NCBI RefSeq assembly: GCF_009730915.1
Contig: NC_052476.1
Location: 434,001 to 498,000, forward strand
DNA: 64,000 nucleotides
Source: Dioscorea cayenensis subsp. rotundata
Taxonomy: Eukaryota; Streptophyta; Magnoliopsida; Dioscoreales; Dioscoreaceae
Reading direction: 5' to 3'
Below, in pieces: positions 46,959 through 58,417 of this stretch (position 1 is its first letter; the number at the start of each line of letters is the position of its first letter). The position numbers and the translations under genes were made by a program. The notes under the pieces are model-generated. The model did no database searches, was not told the origin of the DNA, and worked only from the letters and a program-made list of their open reading frames with translations.

Positions 46959-48338
46959 CATGATAATTTTTATCTTTGGAATGTCGGAGGTCTTGCAGAG
47001 ACCTTCTAAAGCGCCATTTAGTGAAAGATGTTATCTCTAACTCCAAAGCAGACATCGTCTGCTTCCAAGAATCCAAACTCCAAAACATCCATTGCTCTCT
47101 TTGGAGAACAATCGGAGGCTCCAGAATTGATTCTTTTGATTTCTTACCAGCCCATGGCTCCGCTGGTGGAATTATTATCGCCTGGAATAGCTCGCTTCTC
47201 GTCGGTAATCTCTTTCATAAAGGATCCTTTTTCCATCTCCATCAACTTCACTAATCGCTCCGATAACTCCTCCCGGATGCGTTTCTAGCGTCTACGGACC
47301 TAATCCTAGATCCTTAAGACCCAACTCCGGAATGAACTCCGAACATTAAGAAACCTCATTACTCCACCCTCGGATTTTTACGTGGCGACTTCAATACTAT
47401 TTTTTTCCTTTGAAGATAAAAAAACCTTGGTATTTTCTAATCCTAGAGATATCACCTCCTCCCAGAACCTCCTTTGCGATCTTGACCTAATCGATCCCCC
47501 TATAAATGGGAGAAAATTCACTTGGACCAATGGACAAGCTAACCCTATCTGGGTCCGACTTGACAGATTTCTCTACTCGCATGATTGGACTTCCTTATTT
47601 CCCAGAACCAATCAATTTGACCTTCCTAGATTCGGCTCGGATCACTCTCCTATACGCCTCGAATTTGGAAACCACCTTAAGCGTCCCCAGTGCTTTCAAA
47701 TTCGAGAGTTACTGTACACCAATCACCACCTCACCAACCTCATTCATGATTGGTGGCTAGAACTAAACCCGGTTGGCTGCGGAGCGTTTGTCATATCCAA
47801 AAAATTGGCTCTACTTAAATCCAAACTCCGATCTTGGTCCAGAAACACTTTTCAAGCCCCTAAGATCCTTAAATGCAATCTCCTGGCTGAACTTCACTCC
47901 ATTGATATCATTGGTGAATCTAGACCTCTTTCTGAGGAAGAGTCTTTCCGTCTTTCTCAAATTCGTTCTGAATTATATAACATATTAAATCAGGAAGAGA
48001 TTTATTGGAAACAACGATCCAGAATTACCTGGCTTAAGGAAGGAGACTCCAATACCAATTTCTTCCACCAGGTTGCTAATGGCAGGAGAAATAAAAATTT
48101 TATCCCTCGTATTCTTCAGGATAGCTGTTGGATCTCCGTAACGAACAAATTGGAAGATTTTTTTCTAATCACTACCGCTCGGTTTTTGATCTTTGCTTTG
48201 TCAAACAGATTTCTCCTTGAGTGGCACTACCTCTTGACTACAAGGAAAAGAATTGATCTTTCCCATCTTGAATTACCTTTCTCCTCTGACGAGATCAAAC
48301 TTGCCGTCTTTGGTCTTCATCCCGGACAAATCCCCTAG
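46959..48338 (+). pseudogene. LINE ORF2 endonuclease domain, frameshifted
   Basis: Broken into at least three frames. LWNVGGL (about 46971), then DVISNSKADIVCFQESKLQN (catalytic Glu in QES) and HGSAGGIIIAWNSS, a damaged stretch at about 47240-47380, then DLIDPPINGRKFTWTNGQ and FGSDHSPIRLEF (catalytic SDH). The region after it, up to 48338, carries the linker to the reverse transcriptase, including ITWLKEGDSNTNFFHQVANG. Target nicking is the family role. Confidence 0.8.
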
Positions 48339-49428
48339 TCCGGACGGCTTCCCTATTTTTTTCTTTCAAAAACATTGGACCATCCTTCAACCCTCAATTG
48401 TCAAACTTTGCGAGGACTTTTATGAGGGAACCATTAACCTTGAGCGTATTAACTGGATTCACATTGCCCTTATCGCTAAAAACAACTCACCCTGCACTGT
48501 ATCGGACTTTCGTCCCATCAGTCTTATCAACTCCACATGTAAAATCATCTCCAAAATTCTTGCCAACCGTTTAAGTTCGGTTATCAGTTTGCTTATTGAT
48601 GATTCACAATCTGGATTCATCAAGGGCAGGTGTATCGCTGAGAACATTGTTGGCGCTCAAGAAGTCATTTTTAACCTTCAAAAAAGAAAACGTCTGGGTC
48701 ACATTTTCAAAGTGGACTTTGCAAAAGCCTTTGACTCCCTTGATTGGAACTTTCTGCTTGATATCCTTGCCGCTAGAGGCTTTGGCCCTAAATGGCTCTC
48801 CTGGGTCAACTCCATCCTCTGTTCCGCTAAGGTGCAGTTCCTTATCAATGGAACTTCCCAGGGTTACATTCGTTGCAAAAGGGGTCTGAGACAAGGTGAT
48901 CCTCTTTCTCCCCTGCTCTTCGCCCTTGCCACTGATGTCTTAAGCGCTATGTTCTTTCACGCTCTAAACTCTAAAGTTTTAATCGGCGTTCCCCTTAATT
49001 CTTCCGATAGCATCTGTCACTTCCAATACGCTGACGACCTCCTAATCTTTTCCACTGGAGGACATGAAGACCTTCAAATAATCAAACTAATTTTGTACCT
49101 CTATGAGGGGTCTTCTGGCTTATCTATAAATTTTTCCAAGAGTTGCCTATATTCCTCCAACTATGGCTTCCAACCTCATCACTCCTATGCCAGAATCCTT
49201 AACTGCTCTCGTAGCAGTCTCCCTATCACTTACTTAGGAGTTCCTCTCTCTGGTCGTCGTCCCAGAAGACTCGACTGGGAGAAACTCATTGGTATGGTTC
49301 GTTCCAGGCTCACTACTTGGAAAGCTAGTTATTTATCTCTTGGCGGTCGCTTGACCCTCGTCAACTCTGTCCTCTCCTCTATGCCCTGTTCTTTCGGATG
49401 TCGGTTTTCAAGCTTCACGCTTGGGTGA
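48253..49428 (+). pseudogene. LINE ORF2 reverse transcriptase domain
   Basis: A 391-codon frame overlapping the previous one in another phase, so a 1-nt shift separates endonuclease and RT. RT blocks are clear: SPDGFPIFFFQKHW, DFRPISLINSTCKIISKILA, QSGFIKGRCIAENI, VDFAKAFDSLDW (first Asp), RQGDPLSPLLFALATD, and FQYADDLLIFS (YADD catalytic box), then ITYLGVPLSGR and WKASYLSLGGRLTLVNSVLS. Ends at a TGA that interrupts the expected continuation. Confidence 0.9.
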
Positions 49429-49437
49429 TCAAGGAAA

Positions 49438-50415
49438 TTGATAAAAATCCGGAGAGACTTCCTTTGGAGAGGCCACAGTGCGGGCCCTAAGGGTATCAGA
49501 CTAATTGCCTGGAACAGGATCACTAGACCTAAAGACATGGGTGGTTGGGGTATCCTTAACCTCCAAACCTTCAACATCGCTTTACTAAGTAAGTGGTGGT
49601 GGAAATTATCTGGCAATCCAACTGGCGGTTGGGCCAAAACCATTCATGCTAACTACACTCTCAAAGATACAAACGGAATCTTATTTCACATTCCCCCTAG
49701 GAACAAATCCTTCTTCTGGGCAGGTGTGACTCCTATCCTCCACTCCTTCCGTTCTTGTATCTCGAAATTGATCAAATGTGGCTCCAACACCTCTCTTTGG
49801 TTTGACCGCTGGCATGATGGAATCCTACTTAAAGATCGCTGGCCTGACCTCTTCAATGACTGCACTGATCCTTGGATTACCATTCGGCAATTTTCCCAGC
49901 TCCTTACCAACATTGAGCAAATTTTCCGCACTGTCACGCCTGACATGTTATCTCCTATCATAGATATTATTCCTGACTGTTCCCTTGAACAAAGTGATAC
50001 CTACACTTGGAATCTGGAAAATTGTGGCACTTTCACTGTTAAATCCTTTTATAAATTCCTTATAGATGGAGGAACCCGCAGCCCTTTGTATCCTCTCTTA
50101 CGGAAAAATCCGTTCTGCCTCACGAGACAAAAATCCTCACTTTATCCAACATCTTCAAGAAGGGCTACAACTTCCAATACTCCATCGATACACGTGTTCT
50201 CTGTCACAATTCTTACGAGACGCTTCATCACCTCTTCATTGATCGTGAATTTTCTAAAGCGTATTTGGGAGTTCTTCTCTCACTCCTTAGGCTCGCCTTC
50301 TCTTCCACAATCTATTCCCTATTTATGGACTTCCCCGGATCTCGTCCCTCGCTCCTCAATCCCAACCTCTCTGGGACCTTACCTCCCGTGCAATTTTGTG
50401 GAACATTTGGCTTGA
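49438..50415 (+). pseudogene. LINE ORF2 C-terminal region (zf-RVT-like)
   Basis: Same frame as the reverse transcriptase but after its in-frame stop. Contains IRRDFLWRGHSAGPKGIRLI, then WNRITRPKDMGGWGILNLQT and FNIALLSKWWWKL, the conserved stretch after the RT of plant L1 elements, and a D-x-W-x-W-like YTWNLENCGTFTVKSFY. Reading then drifts into another frame after about 50090, where the zinc-finger end would be. Confidence 0.8.
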
Positions 50416-50832
50416 AAGGAATTCTCGTATCTTTCAATTACTTGCGCTGCAGCATTTAAATATCATTTTTAAAACTGCTAACATGCTTCTATCTTGGTTC
50501 CCAATTGCTGCAGATAGACATCAACAACCTCTTCTTGAAGCTTCTCAAAAAAATCAAGCGCTCTTGACTTCTTCAGACGAAGGGGCCTCCACCTCTGCAG
50601 GCGATCCGGATCGCAACGCCCCCGGGATTAGTCGACCCACTGTTCTTCTAGTCGGGTCCGAGGCGCTAGGCGGTGCCTCCACTCGATTAGATCCTTCTCT
50701 TCTCTTTTCTTTTCCCTTTTCTTTCTTACACTTGTACCCCTCACTCCCATGGTGAGGGTCTTATCTTCCTCGTCTTGTTTTTTCCTCTTTTTAATAAATC
50801 AGTGATTTATCCACTTTTAATCAAAAACAAGC

Positions 50833-52587
50833 AAAGACGTAACCAACACAAACACTTATGTCATCACCTTCTTTAATCTCTATCATACATCCATGTTTTA
50901 TGTTTATGATATTGGATTTAATGTGAGCCGTGGAAAATGTTGAAGATGCGATACCAAGCATGGCCCACTTATCAAATGTAATCTCTCATCCAACCACCAC
51001 CGTCCAAGATTCAATGCTTCTCTTTTGAGTTTGTGTTTGCTAAGAATCACCTTGCAAGGACACAACCCTGTTCTATTTATTTATGGACCAACTAAGTATC
51101 TTTCCTTATTAATGAATAACATTATATTAGCCAAAATCACCCGATTCAAGTAATTAGCGACACCAAAATAAATTTTTGTGTGACATGAAAAATGATGAGA
51201 GTTTGAATTTTTGCTCAAAAAATTAACTTATAGGTGATGTCACAACTAATTCACCTGCCATAGAGACAAACACTCATCATGCTTTAAAAAATAATAATAA
51301 AATAATATTATGTTATACATCTTAAAATTAAAATTTTTTTTACTAATAGATGACAAAAGTCTCTACTTTAGAAATTATAAAATTAAAGATTCTTGAATCG
51401 ATATTTCAAAAAAATATTAATTTATTAAAATCGGAAAACACATATAAGGAATGGGAAAAGCAGGACAACAGCTACAACAAAAATAAAAAATAAAAAAACA
51501 AAAAACACAAACCAAAGTTATGGTTGGCTAATGATGTAAAAAACAGTATTCTGAAAAGCAGTTAGATGTTTAAAATGTGTTTGTTAGGGCTAATTAATTA
51601 AGTTTTTTTATTAAAGGAAAAAAATAGATTTGTTAGAAAGATACACAGGTTACTTTCAAATGCGTAGCACCACAAATCTAGATCTAGTTTTTTGTTTATT
51701 AATGTATTATAATATCATTTTTGTTTGACAAGCAAATAAATAATTTATATACATATAATATAACATAACCTTCGTATATAATTCAGGAAAGCCTATTACA
51801 TCTTTGGCAATTATTAATTATATAATCCAATTTTTATTTGGACCATAATTATAAGTAAAATACTTAATCTAAACTTTTCTCATCAACCATAGCTTCTCCA
51901 ACTAAATATTTTTATTTGAAAATCAATTTTTATTAAAATTAATATTATTATTATTATTATTAAATTCTCAATCAAATACTTTATTTTCCTCCATAGAAAA
52001 TACATACCAATTCTTAAAATACTCAAAATATTAAAATTTGATATTTTATTTTATTTTTTTAATCTGGCCAAGGTTTCTCCATTCTAGTATATAAATTCTA
52101 ATACTCTAACAACCACTCACTCAACGTCTAGTTACACTACTACTGCCACGTCAGAAAATATTCATTTTTATTAAATTAATTAATAATATGGCACGTAATG
52201 TATTCTTCCCTCCAGTGAGACGTGGATAAAGAGAGATCATCATATCACTTGATACAACTACTCGGAAGAGACCAACTTAGGCTTAGAGTCTTATTTGATT
52301 CTGGCTTATCATAATAAGGATAATTTATGGAGACATATATCAAACTGTGATAGGTAAAAATAAAAAAATACCTAGTTTCTAGAACCAAAATAAAATGAGC
52401 TCGATAAAGAGATATTATATAATAAGTACTTACAAATGATATTATATTTCTAGAAAGTACCATTACTAGTTGTATGTAATGGTCTCAATATTTACACGTG
52501 TACATGAGTCCGGTTTTTACTTGCTCTGCTAAGGTTTGTGTACGTCTTTATTTTTTTTAGCGGCAAAACTCACGCATCTTAGCAAAA

Positions 52588-52633
<46 letters not shown>

Positions 52634-53058
52634 GCTCTATCTTAGTTGATTATATACTAGAGTGTGTGTGTGTGTTTGCGTGCTTTGTTGCTCCTGAGGT
52701 TGCGCTTTCTCTGGTGCTTATTGTCGAACACTTGGCGATGGTTCTCTGTGGCTCGCCCTCGCCCTTTGGAACCTCCCAGAAAGCTCGAACACCATCGCGC
52801 TTAGCTCCATAAAACCCTAGATTATTCTCGCTGTGAGCCATTGGAATCCAGCGCGGATCCTATTGCTATCCAGTTCGCTGTATGGATCTTCATCTTGAAC
52901 CCATTTGAGGCTTTGATTGTTTGTTTTTCTTCATTTTGAATTGGTTTTTAAGTTTGTGATTGGGTTTCTGAATTTTCTCCGATTTTTCCGGGATTTTTTG
53001 GGGTTGTTTTTCAGGTTTTCGATCGAGATCTTGGTGGTGATTTAGGTTTGGATTTGGG
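50833..53058. other. Spacer and KASII upstream region
   Basis: No gene seen. AT-rich, with a 45-bp (AAT)n tract at about 52588-52633. From about 52680 the DNA is GC-richer and probably contains the KASII promoter and 5' UTR. Confidence 0.45.
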
Positions 53059-56000
53059 ATGGCGGGAGCGTGTGTGGCGTCGCCGTTGTGTACCTGGTTG
53101 GTGGCGGCTTGCGTGTCGGCGGCGTGGGAGGATAGGACGAGGGGTTTGGGGAAGACGAATGGAGTGCGGTGGGCGAGGCGGAGGAGGGCGGCGGCGTTGA
53201 AGGCTTCCAGCGAGTCGTCGTCCGTTGGGTTCATCTCAGCTTTCTATGGGTCCGGAATCCAGGGCTTGGTGAGCTCATTGGAACCCTGTGATGAGTTCTA
53301 TAATAGTTCAAGGAATGTGTCGGCGTTCTTTGGGGACAGTGCCTTCTCTTTTTTTGGGACATGGAACTCGGACAATACTCGGAGGAGGAGGAGGAGGAGG
53401 AGAAGCAGAGCCGCTTCATCTTCTGGTATTTGTCTTCTTTTGATTTTTATTTGAGAATATTAATTTACTAGTTTGAATTTAAGATGATCCAGGAATGCTG
53501 GTGATTTAGTGTTTTTTTTTTTTTATTGTGAGTCTGTGACATTTTGTTGAAGTTAGACTGGTACTTTGAAAAAGTAGCGTCATTTGTGAATATTTTTTTA
53601 TGGAGATTTGTGTTATTGGTGCACATTCTTTTCATCTTGGATTGATTTAGTCATGAAAAGAAATTTTAGATTGAGGAGATCAATAAAATCTGAGTGATGA
53701 TCAACTGTGGAAATTGTGACCTTGAAGGCAATGGATTGATTGTTTCTTGTTTTTAATCAATGGAAGGGGTAAAGGGGAATTTGGAGCCATTTTGACCTTT
53801 TCGTTTCTTGACCTTTACTCAACTAAAAATGGAGCTTTGGTGGTTATCTTCATTCATTCATTCATATATTCGTTGACTCATTCATTCATTTACTGTGGAA
53901 ATTGTGACCTTGAAGGCAATGGATTGATTGTTTCTTGTTTTTAATCAATGGGAGGGGTAAAGGGGAATTTGGATCCATTTTGACCTTTTCTTTTCTTGAC
54001 CTTTAGTCTACTGAAAATAGAGATTAAGTGGTTATCTTTATTCATTCATTCATTCATTTATTCATTCACTCATTCATGTGCTTGATGTCTTTCTAGTCCT
54101 AAAGGAATGTTATTCTGCATGTTGTCCAGTTTAAGTAGTACCACCTTGATACTCAATGCTCTGAGAATGCTTATTGCATGCTAATGACTTTATGGTAGTT
54201 ATTGGACTCTGTCACACATCTAACATGTATTTTTGTTTGATAATAAGATATGCATGCCAGCAAGTTTACGAGGAAATGTTACCTGTTTTAGTATGTAGCA
54301 GTCCAGCTTTTTCACTATTCTTATGAACATTGATAGGAAGGTGGCTAGCAGTAGGAGTTGAATTTATTTGGTGTATGCTGATGCAGGTAAAGCCATGGCA
54401 GTAGCTGTGACACCTATAAAGGAAGTTGCTGAAAAGAAGAAACCTCACACAAAACAGAGAAGGGTTGTGGTGACAGGGATGGGTGTTGCAACTCCTCTCG
54501 GCAATGATCCAGATATCTTCTACAATAATCTACTTGAGGGTGTCAGCGGCATTAGTGAAATAGAAGCATTTGATTGTACCAGCTATCCAACAGTAGGCAC
54601 CTAAAATTGTATCTTTGTTCATATTTTCCTAAATTTCACATTTAAATTACTTTATCATATTACATGAAAATGCACTGCTAAGTCTTGGCGAAGTTTCTGA
54701 TAATGCTACACTTTTACAGAGAATTGCTGGAGAAATTAAATCCTTTCTCAACAGATGGATGGGTGGCACCTAAACTATCTAAAAGGATGGATAAATTTAT
54801 GCTTTACTTGCTCACTGCTGGAAAGAAAGCACTGGCATATGGTGGGGTCACAGAGGAGGTCATGAGTCAGTTTGATAAGAGGAAATGTGGCGTTTTAATA
54901 GGTTCTGCAATGGGTGGAATGAAGGTCAGCCTTCGCCCTTAATACTATATGTCTAATGTGGTATTAGATGATAACTCAATGTCTTCATATAGTGGGTCAG
55001 AAGTGGCTTTCAGTGGAGTTCTCAACAAGCCAAATGAAATTTGATGCTTTAAGTATTGATTTTGTTTGCATAGGCATTTGGTGCATTTTAACAATCTCTA
55101 TCCATGGTGATTGTTAGTTGATTTTTTTAACAGGTGTTTAATGATGCCATTGAAGCTTTGAGGGTATCATATAAAAAGATGAATCCATTTTGTGTACCTT
55201 TTGCAACGACAAACATGGGTTCTGCAATGCTTGCAATGGATCTGGTAGGCTTGCTTTATCTTGTGACTAGTGTATTGTTCTATATCAAAGATAGTTTCAG
55301 TAAGGTCCTCATCAGTATATATTTTTGTGATTCATAGGGTTGGATGGGACCAAACTATTCTATTTCCACTGCTTGTGCGACAAGCAACTTCTGTATTCTG
55401 AATGCAGCAAATCATATCATAAGAGGTGAAGCTGTAAGTGTTTGCTTTTGATTTCCCAAAGATCTATCATTTAGAGTTAAAATTGGCCTGCTTTGATTTT
55501 TGGCTCTGTGGTCATCACTTTATCTTGCAGGATCTGATGCTCTGTGGTGGCTCTGATGCAGCAATCATACCAATTGGTAACCATCTTTTTTCAACTTTAT
55601 CTTATAGAAGCCTAAGATCTTCATTCTGTGATCTGCGACATTCTCTGAACATCATCCAAAGCTTATGGTAGTTAGCTGAGTCTTGTCACTTGCAGGATTG
55701 GGAGGTTTTGTTGCCTGCAGAGCACTTACACAGAGAAATAATGACCCAACTAAAGCTTCACGCCCCTGGGATGTTGTAAGCAAAACTGCGACATTTATTT
55801 ATTTATTTATTTTTGCTGTTTACATTACTGCATGATTTGTTGTTTTGGGTTTTGATGGGGTGATTAGTGGGTTTGACTGCAAGTTCTTGTGTCAACATGC
55901 TTGTGCATATGTTCATGCCAGTTGTAAAACTATTATATCGGTGTGCTTCATCATTTATTGGTTTTTAATGCTGTAATAGTCTTTGCATCTTTCTTTTGAT

Positions 56001-57066
56001 TTAAATGCTAGCTACTGTTTGACCAAACAGGATCGAGATGGATTTGTAATGGGAGAGGGAGCTGGTGTACTTCTGTTAGAAGAACTAGAACATGCTAAGG
56101 TTCAACAAGAAATTGTTATTACTAGTTACTATAGTAAAAGTCATTTAAAGTTACTCTCTAGTTTTTAATTTTCTTCCTTATGCTCGTGAGTTTTTTTCCC
56201 CAATTACAGCAAAGAGGAGCAAATATATATGCTGAATTTCTTGGAGGAAGTTTCACTTGTGATGCTTACCACATGACAGAACCACATCCAGAAGGTCTGT
56301 AATATCCCTTATCCAAGTATATTTCTCTTCCTGCACACTTCATGTTGATGCTGTTGAAATGTGTTTTTGAAAATATAGGAACTGGCATTGCTCTTTGCAT
56401 TGAGAAGGCACTGTCCGAAGCCGGAGTTGCCCGAGAGGACGTAAACTATGTAAATGCCCATGCAACTTCAACTCCTTCGGGTGATCTGAAGGAGTATCAA
56501 GCTCTCATCCGTTGCTTTAGCCAGAATCCTGAGGTATGCAAACAAGGTTTATGATTATTTGTTTTTTTTTTTTTTACCGATGATCCATCTAATTAAACTA
56601 ATCTAAAATTTGTTTCAGCTTCGTGTGAACTCTACAAAATCAATGATCGGTCATCTTCTAGGTGCTGCTGGCGCAGTGGAAGCTGTTGCTGCAATCAAGG
56701 TAAATAACAACCTCCCCTTATTTTTTTATTCTTTTCACTTCCTAACATTGTGATATTCTGAAAACAACCTGATCAAATCTATCATTCCTTGTAGGCTATA
56801 CAAACAGGTTGGGTTCATCCAAACATCAATCTAGAAAATCCAGAAGAATGCGTTGTACGTTCTCTCACCAGATCTTTTGGTTTATGAGTTCATTTACTCT
56901 GCTTCAAAGTTAATAAAATTTGATGGCTTTTCAATTTGTTTGAATGTAGGATATGAATGTGCTGGTGGGATCAAAGAAAGAGAGACTGAACGTGAAGGTG
57001 GCATTATCAAATTCATTCGGTTTTGGAGGCCACAACTCATCCATTCTCTTTGCACCTTACAAATAA
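53059..57066 (+). CDS. KASII: Plastid 3-oxoacyl-ACP synthase II (KASII), one frameshift
   Basis: Condensing enzyme that elongates C16-ACP to C18-ACP in plastids. 13 exons: 53059-53425, 54387-54592, 54720-54924, 55134-55244, 55338-55433, 55531-55576, 55696-55775, 56031-56099, 56210-56294, 56379-56533, 56619-56699, 56795-56854, 56950-57066; 558 aa ignoring one extra base. The first about 120 residues form a Ser/Arg-rich transit peptide with an eight-Arg run from a GGA microsatellite. Core starts [15 protein letters not shown]. Active site: Cys309 (STACATS), His449 (NAHATST), Lys480 and His485 ([13 protein letters not shown]). It follows KASII rather than KASI wording ([18 protein letters not shown]). 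Exon 3 is 205 nt instead of 204: one extra T in CCTTTC (54744-54746) separates RIAGEIKS from FSTDGW. Ends [10 protein letters not shown]. Confidence 0.95.
53704..54078. repeat. Tandem duplication, 188-bp unit, in KASII intron 1
   Basis: ACTGTGGAAATTGTGACCTT, the following GAAGGCAATGGATTGATTG and GGGGTAAAGGGGAATTTGGA are repeated from 53704 and from 53892 with about 90 percent identity by eye. Each unit ends in a CATT/ATTC tetranucleotide run (about 53850-53890 and 54040-54075). Slippage or unequal exchange at the tetranucleotide runs would explain it. Confidence 0.9.
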
Positions 57067-57340
57067 ATCAATCCTTCTTTCTTGATTGCATACTACTACT
57101 GCTTTTGTCATTTCACCTGTCAATCTTAATCTTGTATTATTGAAGTCAATGTCTCTCTGTAGAAAATCCATCTCCTATTTGATAAACACTATGTTTATGC
57201 ATGTTTGTATGTTCAGGGATAAACAGATAGAAAGATCCCATCTCATCACTCTCTTCAGTTGAAATTTATCTTAACTTAAAACCTTTTTTTATTTCAATTC
57301 ATAAAACATACAACAAAAACGTTATACAATATACACATTA

Positions 57341-57848
57341 TCATCCCTTGATACGAGAGATGAAATAAAGAGCGTTACTGGTGTGGCGAGAGGCCTCGGC
57401 CAAGCTCCGCACGAGCTCTTCACGTGAGCTACTGCAAGGACCCATCGAACGCACGGCCTGGAGACACGTCGTGAGATCGGTGAGCGCTGCGCTAGCCCAC
57501 GTGGCGGCATCATCGAGCTGGTGCATATCCACCGGGTCGGAACTGATCCGGCCCAACACTTCATAGGCCCGGCCCAGTTGGCTGGCAGAGTGATCCACGA
57601 GCACGAAGCAGTCCTGGACTTGGCCGGTCAGGCATTGTGCCGGGATGAGTTGGAGCGCCGCGCTGGCGTTCGACGCCGACAAGGACGCTGCGCCGGCGTA
57701 GCGTGCGGCGAGCTCGATCGCCGATGACTTGGACGTGAGACGCGGTGCTGCAGAGTATTTACCAGCTGGGTGTGCTTTGCCAGCGACCAAGGTGAAGGTG
57801 ATGGACGACAAAGAGAAACAAAAGGAAGAGAAGGTGGTGGGATGGCAT
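57341..57848 (-). CDS. Pectin methylesterase/invertase inhibitor-like protein, frameshift in signal peptide
   Basis: A secreted four-helix-bundle inhibitor-like protein; relatives block pectinesterase or invertase in the wall. The ATG at 57848 gives MPSHHLLFLLFL, the start of a signal peptide, but the rest (SSITFTLVAGKAHPAGK... ELAARYAGAASLSASNASAA) is one frame over. Compared with the paralogue at 4.8 kb, an A run at 57810-57812 has one extra base; without it the protein is 168 aa. Recognisable PMEI features are VQDCFVLVDHSASQLGRAYE and a C-terminal DDAATWASAALTDLTTCLQA helix pair. The N-terminal cysteine hairpin of typical PMEIs is absent, so inhibitor activity is doubtful. It converges with KASII, 275 bp from its stop. 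Confidence 0.75.
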
Positions 57849-58364
57849 TTTTGTAAATATATCCCCCAAAAAAATATATATATATATATAATAATCCCAG
57901 AAACTAATTAAGTTACCACAAAGTTCCACAAGTACATATCACCATTAGTGCTGCTACTAGGGGGGGTTTATAAAGGGAGTGAAACACGTGCTGGGGATGA
58001 TGGTTCATGGTTGTTCTTATCTTTGAGGGTTTTGACTTTTGACTAGAAGTAAATTTAATGAAAACGAGGTACTGGAGTTGGTAGCTCTAGCTGGATCTTG
58101 TTATATTCAAAGTCCAAGTTGGTTCTAGTGTCTTCGCTGTGAGAAAGTGATAATGAGATATTTTCCTTGTTTTAAGGAATATTTATATATATATATGTAC
58201 ACATTGTTTTGTTGGTTTTTTATTTTATTTTATTTTGTGCTTGGATTTGATAATCAGTATTTTTAATAATGTTTTAGGTTCTCCTTCCTGGTTCTTTCCG
58301 ACTTAAGTTGTTAATTAGAGTCGTTCTCGTTTCTGATGCTCTGATTTTCAAAATAGCAACTCGT

Positions 58365-58417
<53 letters not shown>

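Larger units (their letters stand above)
44280..50832 (+). mobile_element. L1-type LINE retrotransposon, near full length, decayed
   Basis: About 6.5 kb containing, in order, a GC-rich leader, an ORF1 with a DUF4283-like domain, a basic linker region, an apurinic-type endonuclease, a reverse transcriptase with YADD, and a zf-RVT-like end. The tail is CTCTTTTTAATAAATCAGTG, ATTTATCCACTTTTAATC and a short A-rich end, closely matching the tails of two short retroposons elsewhere in the window (about 31290 and 61260). At least four frame changes or stops mean it cannot make its proteins. The exact 5' end and a target-site duplication were not identified. Confidence 0.88.
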
